The notes beneath the pieces were generated by a model. The model was not told the origin of the DNA. It saw nothing but the letters and a program-made list of their open reading frames with translations, and made no database searches. The position numbers were made by a program, and so were the translations under genes. From CAYTGM01 sp964437365 (GTDB lineage Bacteria; Sumerlaeota; Sumerlaeia; SLMS01): DNA of 64,000 bases. The stretch lies in NCBI GenBank assembly GCA_964437365.1, contig CAYTGM010000016.1, positions 45,662 through 109,661 of the forward strand. Reading direction: 5' to 3'. The number at the start of each line of letters is the position of its first letter. Positions within the stretch are counted from its first letter, which is position 1. Below are positions 35,904 through 44,500 of this stretch, in pieces.

Positions 35904-38237
35904 ATGATGCTACAAAAACTTCTGAGAGACTCCATCGTACCCATCCTTGCCACAAGTTTACTGGTAACAGGTCATGGATTCACTCTCGCAGAATCTGAAG
36001 AACCACTACCCGAAATTTATGAGCAATTCTCCCTCGAGGGACCGATGATCTTTAAAGTTAATCGTCGGAGTAAAAATCTCATGGTTGAAGATCTTAATGG
36101 TGATGGTTTGCTCGATATCGCTGTGATCAGTAATGAAAAAAGTATCATGGAGATTTTCTATCAGCAGGAAGAGGAGTCAGGGTCGATTGAGGGTCGGTTT
36201 ACTTCCGACACAGCCACACTTGATCGAGTGATACGTGCTGCAGGAGCCATAGATGTAAATGGTGACGGACGTATAGACCTGGTGCTCGCAGGGTCTCCGT
36301 CACAGCTGATCGTGATGTATCAGGGAGATGACGGAAGCCTGGAACCAGCCGTCGAAACAGACCTGGATGCCGAAAGATTGACGGTTGGGGACTTGAATGG
36401 CGATGGAAGAGAAGATTTACTAATCTTTTCAGAGCAGACATTCACGCTTCTCCTTGGAGAGAAGCGCGGATTGTCACTCGAGCCTGACCTCGTTTTTCAT
36501 ACTACCGGCGGACCGGCACGAGATCCATTTTTCATGGATTTCGACGGCGACGGGAGGAAGGATATCATCTATCATGACTCCAACCAGTTTCAGGATCTCG
36601 TCATCAGGCTGCAGTCCGAGGAAAAGACTTTCCCTCATGAGTTTCGCGTAAAGAGCAATGTGCTCAGAACAGTGCAGCCTTTATTGACGGAAAGGGGAGA
36701 ACGGGATTCAATAATCACTGTTCAGAATTCAACTCGTACACTTGCGGAATTCCAGTTTGAAGAAACCTCTGAAGATATTGTGAAGCAGGCGAAGCTACCC
36801 AGAACGCCTCTGTTCGCCATTCCGTTCGATGCTGAGTATGAGTCAGACAAGACATCCTCGGTTATTACAGATATAGACGGAGATGGTCGTCCTGACATAC
36901 TTCTTTTTTCACCAGAACTTTCTGTCTTACGGTTGCTGAGACAAAGTCGTATTGGCAGTTTCTCAGATGAAGTTATTCCCACCTTCGAAGGGATTAATGC
37001 AATCCTCCCTTTTGCGACGGAAAGAGGAGAACCAACGCCTCTGATACTTTTTTCTGAGGAAGAGAAGGCGATTTCTTTTACAAAGTATGACAACGAATCA
37101 AAGACACTTCCGTTTCCACGGATTCTACCGATCGAGGGCTCACCGATCGGAATTGATGTTCTTAAAATAAATGAGAAAAACCAACTTGTCGTCCTCAAAG
37201 AAGTCAATGGTGGCACTGATGTCGTTGCCCTTCCGATTTCCAATGAGGGTGAACTAAACGGAGAGGGGGTCTCCGTCATCGCCCAATCCGAAAATGACCC
37301 TTTCGAGAAAGCCAACCTTGTTGGAATGGAAGGGATGGATTTAAATAAAGATGGTAAAGAAGACCTCGTTGTCTATGCGGATTTCAAACCCGCCATTATT
37401 CTTTTACAGAATGATGAAGGAAAATTCGAGCCGCTTAAAGCAACTTCCTCAGTTTTAACCGGACTTCTCTCAGGGGCAAAGATCAATACCCTGGAGGAAA
37501 TCAGAGTTGGTGAAGAAACTTTGCCAGTGGCAGTTAAAGAAAAGTTCGTTCGCTCGTTCTTCATTGACAAGGAAAAGAATATTGTTGTCGAAAATCAACT
37601 GAATGGTCCAAGTCGAGACTCCCGACTCAACGGCGTTGCTTCCGGCAGTCTGGAAGACCGTGGAGCGAGTAATATCGCCCTTCTAGACCGCGGAGCAAAT
37701 GTGATTTCGATCTATACGCTCGGCGATGAAGGAACCTCTTCGCACCTGACTGATATAGACCTTGATACCAACGATTATATCTCTATTCAATTGCGTGATT
37801 TGAATGGCGACCAGAAAGATGATTTTATTCTTACGGGAGAAGATAGAATCACGTTGATCTACACTCAGCCACTTGAATTTGGGCTTTCCACTCTTGGTAA
37901 AGCTGCACCTCAAGATGATGATGGTGGCTACGGAATTGCCTGGGGTGTAGATATTGTCGATGGAGGCAAGCAGGAAATTATTGCCCTTGAGATGAAGGAA
38001 AACCTGATGGAATTCTTTCTCAGTCGTGAGATTGATGGTATAGACCATCTCTCACGTTTCTATTCCTTCAAGGTATTTGACAGCGAGAGCACGATTGCAA
38101 GACGCATCAACCTCGATGCTCTTCCAGAGCCCCGGGAGCTGCTTGCTGTTGATGTCGACGATGATGGAAATAAAGAGCTTATCACCCTCATCCACGATAA
38201 TATTATTGTCTACCGTGTTACGCGCGAATCCGAGTGA
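35904..38237 (+). CDS. Exported FG-GAP/VCBS repeat protein
   Basis: Seven hundred seventy-seven residues with an N-terminal signal peptide (ending near residue 30). At least eight FG-GAP/VCBS calcium-binding blades are visible: DLNGDGLLDIAV, DVNGDGRIDLVL, DLNGDGREDLLI, DFDGDGRKDIIY, DIDGDGRPDILL, DLNKDGKEDLVV, DLNGDQKDDFIL and DVDDDGNKELIT. Such repeats form beta-propellers that bind calcium and often serve adhesion or lectin functions. No enzymatic domain is attached. It ends at a hairpin shared with the convergent DUF6515-like gene. Confidence 0.88.
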   Translation: MMLQKLLRDSIVPILATSLLVTGHGFTLAESEEPLPEIYEQFSLEGPMIFKVNRRSKNLMVEDLNGDGLLDIAVISNEKSIMEIFYQQEEESGSIEGRFTSDTATLDRVIRAAGAIDVNGDGRIDLVLAGSPSQLIVMYQGDDGSLEPAVETDLDAERLTVGDLNGDGREDLLIFSEQTFTLLLGEKRGLSLEPDLVFHTTGGPARDPFFMDFDGDGRKDIIYHDSNQFQDLVIRLQSEEKTFPHEFRVKSNVLRTVQPLLTERGERDSIITVQNSTRTLAEFQFEETSEDIVKQAKLPRTPLFAIPFDAEYESDKTSSVITDIDGDGRPDILLFSPELSVLRLLRQSRIGSFSDEVIPTFEGINAILPFATERGEPTPLILFSEEEKAISFTKYDNESKTLPFPRILPIEGSPIGIDVLKINEKNQLVVLKEVNGGTDVVALPISNEGELNGEGVSVIAQSENDPFEKANLVGMEGMDLNKDGKEDLVVYADFKPAIILLQNDEGKFEPLKATSSVLTGLLSGAKINTLEEIRVGEETLPVAVKEKFVRSFFIDKEKNIVVENQLNGPSRDSRLNGVASGSLEDRGASNIALLDRGANVISIYTLGDEGTSSHLTDIDLDTNDYISIQLRDLNGDQKDDFILTGEDRITLIYTQPLEFGLSTLGKAAPQDDDGGYGIAWGVDIVDGGKQEIIALEMKENLMEFFLSREIDGIDHLSRFYSFKVFDSESTIARRINLDALPEPRELLAVDVDDDGNKELITLIHDNIIVYRVTRESE

Positions 38238-38240
38238 ATT

Positions 38241-38280
38241 GAGTGAGATTAATACATAGACTTAATCTCACTCACTTTCA
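38241..38280 (+). terminator. Terminator after the FG-GAP gene
   Basis: A perfect 12-bp stem (GAGTGAGATTAA / TTAATCTCACTC) with a 9-base loop is followed by ACTTTCA, three bases after the stop codon. The poly-T tract is weak; the near-symmetric hairpin may serve the convergent gene as well. Confidence 0.65.
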
Positions 38281-38301
38281 ATCTCGCTTTAATCGCCTGA
38301 A

Positions 38302-39321
38302 TCACTGCTTTGCTTCAACAACCTGGTACATCAGCTGTCCCTGGTACATCACGGGCTGATACCAGATCTCGCCAACAACGTAATACACAGAACCTTCCTG
38401 GGTACGATACTCTCTATATTCACCCGGAAGCTCATACACTATAGTTCCTACTGGGGGAGGAACCGACTGATACTGTTGATTTGTTGTATCGTAGACAAAA
38501 TACGACCCAGCATAGTAATAGTAAGGAACGCTATTTACGTATAGTTGAGTAGAAGAAGACGGTGGAGATGTATAGTAGTTTCCATGGGGATAGTAGTAAT
38601 CCGGGTAATAGTGGCTATGGTGGCGATCATCGTCATCTGAATCAATATCAATGCTGATTCCATCGTCATCTCGATCAATATCAATGTCAATATTGTCATC
38701 TATATCTACATCGATATTAGGACGGTCAGGCCTGTCGGGTCGATCAGGTCGGTTGGGACGGTCCGGTCTCTCAGGGCGACCTGGTCTATCAGGTCTATCG
38801 GGTCTGTTTGTCAAACCTGGACCAGCCGGAAGAGTGACCGGTCTTTGGTAATTTGAACCCGGGGAAATTCCGGGCGAAGGTCTTTGCGGTGCCGGTCTCG
38901 TCGAAGGGCGAGTACTGCCAGAGGGGCCACGAGAAGAGTTGTACTTATAGCTATAACGGTTGTTGCTCGAACTTGAGGAATAAGAAGGTCTGTTTCTCGT
39001 CGTTGTCGGAGGTCGTTGAGAGCTGGAGACTCGGTTCCTTGAGGAAGAGTAAGCCCTGCTGGATGAAGGTCGGGTTCTTGAACTGCTTGAACTCGAATGC
39101 CGTGTAGAACCTCGGCTGGCACTCGGTCTGGTCCTTGAACTACGATTTCTCGAAGAGCTCGAACTGCTGGCTCTGGATTGCACAGCTGACCTTGCATTTG
39201 AAGCTCGAGCAGATGATCTATTCGAACTCCTTTGTGCAAAGGTTATTACTGGGAACAAACTCAATACGATAGTTATTGAAAGGAATAAACCCCAAGTCTG
39301 ATTTCGCGTTGAAAGCTTCAT
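38302..39321 (-). CDS. Exported low-complexity protein with DUF6515-like C-terminus
   Basis: Three hundred thirty-nine residues. After a signal peptide come three low-complexity zones: Ser/Arg-rich (about 30-110), Pro/Asp/Arg repeats of RPDRPDRP type (about 168-200), and an acidic Asp/Ile run (DIDIDRDDDGISID, about 200-225). The last ~100 residues carry Tyr-rich YYYPHGNYYTS and VNSVPYYYYAGSYFVYD, like DUF6515. Its start overlaps the upstream DUF2092 gene by 4 bases (ATGA), so the two are translated together. The long Asp run could bind calcium. Function unknown. Confidence 0.75.
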   Translation of the reverse strand: MKLSTRNQTWGLFLSITIVLSLFPVITFAQRSSNRSSARASNARSAVQSRASSSSSSRNRSSRTRPSASRGSTRHSSSSSSRTRPSSSRAYSSSRNRVSSSQRPPTTTRNRPSYSSSSSNNRYSYKYNSSRGPSGSTRPSTRPAPQRPSPGISPGSNYQRPVTLPAGPGLTNRPDRPDRPGRPERPDRPNRPDRPDRPDRPNIDVDIDDNIDIDIDRDDDGISIDIDSDDDDRHHSHYYPDYYYPHGNYYTSPPSSSTQLYVNSVPYYYYAGSYFVYDTTNQQYQSVPPPVGTIVYELPGEYREYRTQEGSVYYVVGEIWYQPVMYQGQLMYQVVEAKQ

Positions 39322-40184
39322 TGATCCATTCCCCTTTGAGATTCTGAGTCATTTTCTTGATCCTCCGTACCTCTATCAGCTTTCAGGAGTTTGATCCTTG
39401 TGGCAGTTGGCGGTAGATCTGGTAGAAAAGTGTCTTCTTCTATTTCAGGACTCTCTTCAAAGCTATGAAAGACGGCCATGAATTGAGGAGTTTCGACTTC
39501 ATCTTTATAGGTAATCACAAACTTTTTCGGATAAGCTGGAGGGTCTGCTTTTATCCAGAGCTGAACATCTATATTTATCCCTGAAGCGAGTAGGTGATGA
39601 CAATCTACTCCGCCCGAAGTTGATGGGCCGACGTAGGAAATAGTGTCGAAGCTTGCTTCAGTCGCCTTGCATGGATCGCTCATTATAAAATCTGACAACG
39701 GGATCGGTGTATCATAAACATCTGCCAGCAAATCTATAAGATCGTCTATAGTAGCATCATGAGCAATCTGTGCGTAGACGTTAGCTCCCGCGTCATATAA
39801 AGTCGCCGTTTCAGAGTTTTTCCAGAGCTTTCGGTGAAGCAGATCGCCTTTCTTTTCAACATAAAGTGAGTCTGGTTGTCTTACAATCAACTCATGTTCT
39901 GCTTCGATCTGAATTTTCGAGCCATCTTCCTCTACCTGGTCACTATACGAAGTTACAGATACTTTGTATAGATCCAACTCTCTTAATGCATCGCAAAAAC
40001 CGAGAAAGATATCCTGAACGTTTTCCTTCTCATCTTCTTCCACTGCCATATCAGTGCTTCGGGAAGCCCCCTCACTCAGTCGTTCTTGATTCTGAGCTAT
40101 TGCAGAATGCACCAACAGATTGATCAAGAAAAAGCAGGCAAGGCCCTTAAATACTGCAAACCTCTGAATCCAAAAGAGTTTCAT
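39318..40184 (-). CDS. DUF2092 exported protein
   Basis: Two hundred eighty-eight residues with an N-terminal hydrophobic segment (GLACFFLINLLVHSAIA). The core reads as the DUF2092 lipoprotein-carrier-like fold: AEHELIVRQPDSLYVEKKGDL, TATLYDAGANVYAQIAHDATIDDLIDLL, then VGPSTSGGVDCHHLLAS and DVQLWIKADPPAYPKKFVITYKD. DUF2092 is a predicted periplasmic domain distantly like LolA/LolB. It is the first gene of a two-gene operon with the DUF6515-like gene. Whether the two interact is unknown. Confidence 0.82.
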   Translation of the reverse strand: MKLFWIQRFAVFKGLACFFLINLLVHSAIAQNQERLSEGASRSTDMAVEEDEKENVQDIFLGFCDALRELDLYKVSVTSYSDQVEEDGSKIQIEAEHELIVRQPDSLYVEKKGDLLHRKLWKNSETATLYDAGANVYAQIAHDATIDDLIDLLADVYDTPIPLSDFIMSDPCKATEASFDTISYVGPSTSGGVDCHHLLASGINIDVQLWIKADPPAYPKKFVITYKDEVETPQFMAVFHSFEESPEIEEDTFLPDLPPTATRIKLLKADRGTEDQENDSESQRGMDQ

Positions 40185-40327
40185 AATCGTTCCTTCTCGA
40201 ATTAAGTATCTTTTCGGCGTTCCCTTGATGAGAGATTGGACCGCTGAAACAGTTTTTTACTTGCAAAGCAGTAAGTCAATTCGCTTTAGTCTTAAACATG
40301 AAAATAGTTTTCCAAAAGGAGAAAAAG

Positions 40328-41272
40328 TTGAAAATCAATTTGAGAAAAATCATTATCATGATGTTGGTGACTGGACTCGCAGGAACCGCTTCGGCAGCCA
40401 CACTATCGTCAAGCAACTTTAGTTTTGATGTTGATGACATAGGATTTTCCTTCAATACTGGCCCAGGAAGCTCAGTATGGAACTGTACCTGGTACTTTTC
40501 CGACGGAACTGTCCAGGCTTTCTCTGATGATCCTGGCGCCTTCACCGGACCTCTTCATCAAAATGACCTTGTAGGGAGCAATACCGGCACTACTGCGTCT
40601 ACCAATTCCGCAGACATAACCGCCTTCGGAGGTACAACAGCCATCCCCAATCTTACGGGAACACTGGATATCAGCGTAAATGATGGACCTGGATCAAGTG
40701 CCGTTGTAACGTATGCCTGGACTATTGACAATAGCGGAGGCAGCGCAGTCGACTTAACGATCGTCTGGTTTCTCGACGGAGACGTTCCAACCTTTTCGAG
40801 CAACTTGTCTGGGTTTACAAGCTCTGATTTCGGTGATTATTCTATTGTAAACACCGTGGGAGCGCCAGGAATTGGACTCGCAGGAACTGGAGGTGCCATA
40901 GATCTCAGCACCGGCTACTTACTTGATTCCAATGTTAATCCTGCCTATCTCCTTGGTCTTGGCGATAGCGGAGGTGCGTCCTTCTGGTGGGCCAGTGCCA
41001 ATAACTTTGCAGGTCTGGGTGTAGAGGAAAACTTCGGAATTCCACCTGCCTTGCAGAATAACATCGTCACCAATGGGGATACTGATGGAGATACTGACGA
41101 CGACTTTATACAAGATACACCCCAGGATTCAGGAGTTGCTTTACAGTGGGAAGTAAGCGTTCCCGCCAGTGGTTCAACCAGCCTTGAAGCATATCTCGTT
41201 TACGGTATAGGGCAGGAACTTCAGCCGAACTCATTTACTTCAACGGCAGTTTCGGATTGGTCAATGTACTGA
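40328..41272 (+). CDS. Exported beta-rich protein of unknown function
   Basis: About 314 residues from TTG 40328, which lies 6 bases after AAAAGGAG; the ATG at 40298 is upstream of that ribosome binding site and unlikely. A standard signal peptide (IIIMMLVTGLAGTASA) follows. The body is Gly/Ser/Thr/Asp-rich and beta, with a DGDTDGDTDDDF stretch near residue 260 of the mature protein that could bind calcium. No catalytic motif. It is followed by a strong terminator and then the amidase gene, so it is a separate transcript. Confidence 0.7.
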   Translation: MKINLRKIIIMMLVTGLAGTASAATLSSSNFSFDVDDIGFSFNTGPGSSVWNCTWYFSDGTVQAFSDDPGAFTGPLHQNDLVGSNTGTTASTNSADITAFGGTTAIPNLTGTLDISVNDGPGSSAVVTYAWTIDNSGGSAVDLTIVWFLDGDVPTFSSNLSGFTSSDFGDYSIVNTVGAPGIGLAGTGGAIDLSTGYLLDSNVNPAYLLGLGDSGGASFWWASANNFAGLGVEENFGIPPALQNNIVTNGDTDGDTDDDFIQDTPQDSGVALQWEVSVPASGSTSLEAYLVYGIGQELQPNSFTSTAVSDWSMY

Positions 41273-41306
41273 TCCGCATATTAGAGAATGAAACGAACAT
41301 TCCCAA

Positions 41307-41345
41307 GAGCACCCTGCAATTTATGACAGGGTGCTCTCTCTATTC
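41307..41345 (+). terminator. Terminator of the exported beta-rich protein gene
   Basis: A perfect 10-bp stem (GAGCACCCTG / CAGGGTGCTC) with a 10-base loop is followed by TCTCTATTCT, 35 bases after the stop codon. Confidence 0.88.
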
Positions 41346-41572
41346 TAAATTCCTCATATATACAGTAGCAGATTTAATTTACTTCAGCAAATGTCAGAAT
41401 TCGCCCCGCTCGACCTACAACTCTATTTGTATAGTGGGATCCCTGATATTTGCAAAATGAGATGCTTCACAGATGATTGGACGAAGTTTTCCTTGCATAT
41501 TATAACGCGCTAAACCTCAGTGATAATTAAGAATTAAAGATTCTGCAAAAAAAAATTGTGTGGAGAATTGCT

Positions 41573-44500
41573 ATGCATCACCCCCGTAGGATCAGGCAAC
41601 TGGTCCTTGCGTCTCTTTTGGGGATGGGAGCGCAACAGGTCTATGCGTGCGATTTTTTTGCTGGTGTACCCTGTGAAAAAATCGATGTCGTACGCGAATA
41701 TCGAGGAAAAATTCTTAACGATGTCAGGACGAGCTATAAAGAATCAGGATCTGAAGTGAGAGCCGAGGCACTGGTTCAATCTATTGTTCAAATGAAACAG
41801 GACATCGTACAAACTAGAGGGGATCTCATCCCTACGGAACACTTTGATCATAGTAATCTCCCCGACGGAACCACGTTGATCGGTGTTGAGTATGATTATG
41901 ATGTTGAAGTAAATGGTGATCGAGAGATTCGCATCGTACTCGACTTTCCAAAGGATTTCCTCAACAGCAAGGAGTTTACTCCTGAGCGCATGTCTCATAT
42001 CGGTGCTGAATTCATGAGCGCGCTAGTCCAGGAGGAATTCAACCGCTACTTTATATACGCACGTGATCCGAGAACTGGAAAAGTAGTAGATATACTGGAG
42101 CTGCTTCCTGATGACAAAGCTCCTGAATTGAAAAAGGAAGTTGATCAGGCTTCTGTGGAGATGTCAAAGCGTCTTAAGATTTCTTCTCCCGAAGAGTCTA
42201 TTATCAATGATACACGCGCTACCATTCCATCAATCAACCCTGCTCAGCCTCAAGGTTCTTTGAGTGGCAAAACCATCTATATTAACCAGTCTCACGGTTG
42301 GTTCGACGACTATACCGCTGTAAACCGATATCGCGTTCAACGTGGTGACAATTTTGGGATTCTTGAGGATTTCGACAGCGCAGAAATCATGAACCTTTAC
42401 GTTCTCCCTGCTCTGAGGAATGCTGGTGCTAAAGTCCAGACAGTGCGCGAGTCTGATCATCAAACAAATATGGCGATTGTTGACAATGATGATACTTTAA
42501 GCGATGGAGCTTACAGTGAAACTGGAACCTGGTCGAACTCCAGCTTAAATGGGTTCAAACACAAGGTTGGAGCAAGCTGGACTGGTGTTACTATTAACCC
42601 CTTCGACCAGGGTAGCGGTGAAAACCGACTTTCCAACGGGCTCACAACGGGAACTCCGACAGCAACTGCCACATGGACTGCTAGTATACCTGAAGATGGT
42701 TACTATAATGTCTATGCAAGTTGGACAGCTTTCAGTGGTCGAGCCGACGACGCTCAGTACCTGATCCATCACAGTGGTGGCATTTCTGAAGTTCGTGTGA
42801 ATCAGAAAATAGATGGTTATACTTGGAACCTTCTTGGAAACTATTATTTTGAGGCGAATGCTCCCGCCAGCGAGAGAAAAGTTGTACTAACAAACAACAG
42901 TAACGATACATCTGCAACAAACGTATCTGCCGACGCGGTTCGCTGGGGAGGTGGGTTCGGTGATGTGGCACGTCATACCAATGGGATTAGCGGTCGACCA
43001 CGTTGGGAGGAAGAAGCGGTTCTTTACCTCCAGTATAATGGATTTGGATATAGTGGAGCCAACTATACAGGTGATGATGATGAATCCGGCGGCTGGTCAG
43101 ACAGACCACAATATGCAAGGTGGGAGCACAGTCAGAAAGACGGCTCCGTTGAGGATGCACTCTATTTTGCCTGGCACACAAACGCTTTTAATGGAAGTGC
43201 CAGGGGACTAAGCACTTTCCGGCATAGCACGGCAACTCAGGCTTCCGAAGACCTACAGTTTATTATGCACGACACGCTCTATGATCACCTTGAGGGACAA
43301 TGGTTCCCGGGATGGACCGTGCGCAGTAAGAATGTAACGAACTTCGGTGAGAACAATCAGAGCAGTCTTGGAACTGGACTCCCAGGTTTCCTCATCGAAG
43401 GCCTCTTTCACGATAACGCAACTGATGCAGGAGCCTATGGCGAGCCTGAGTTTCGATACGCCGTAGCGCGAGCTATCGTTGATGGGGTCATTAGCTACTA
43501 TGAGGGCCGTGACTCCATTTCTCTCAATAGACCTCCAGAGACGCCTACGAACCTTCGTCTTGCTGCAAACGAGAATGGAACAGCGACTCTATCCTGGGAT
43601 GCACCACCAGATTCCAGCACAAATCAGTATTTTGGCGATTCTGCATCAAGCTATATCGTCTATGCAGGAACAAATGGCTTCGGTTTTGATGACGGAACGA
43701 CAGTCTCAGGAACCAGTTATTCAATCACGAACCTGAGTACAGGATCTCCAACTTACTATCGCGTCGCCGCGGTCAATAGTGGGGGACAGTCTTTCCCATC
43801 AGAAACAGTCGCTGGATCCGCAGGTACAGGACAGGTACTGATCGTTAATGGCTTTGATCGAAATGACAAGTCACTTGTCCCCGAAGAATCGATCACAAAT
43901 GCAGGCATTGATCTCCTTCGCCTGGATCCCAGAACCTTTCAGGCATTCAACTACGTAATCGAACACGCTGACTCTTTGGCAAAAACCAATGTGTCTATCA
44001 GCAGTGCTTCTAATGAAGCTATTGTTGATGGTGATATTTCGCTGGGCAACTATGACGCCGTTTTCTGGATCCTCGGTGAAGAATCTACCGCCGATGAAAC
44101 CTTCGGCAGTTCTGAGCAAAACCTTGTATCATCTTATCTCTCAACTTCTGGAAATAATTTCTTTCTCTCTGGCGCAGAAATTGGATGGGATCTCGGCAGA
44201 TCAACTCGACCCCAGGCAGATATCGACTTTTACGAGGATGTGCTTCGCGCCTCTTATGTCAGCGATGATGCAGGTACATATATCATAGGCGCTCAGTCTG
44301 GTGGAGTGTTTGACGGACTTACTTCCTTCAATTTTGACCCTGCGTCTGGCGCACGCTACCCCGTAGAAACTGCGGATACTATCGCGACTGTAAATGGCTC
44401 GCAAGTTGCCTTGAGTTATTCCAGTGGAGCCACTGCTGCAGTGTCTTACTCTGGAACCAGCAAGCTTCTTCACCTTGCCTTTCCTTTCGAAACAATTACT

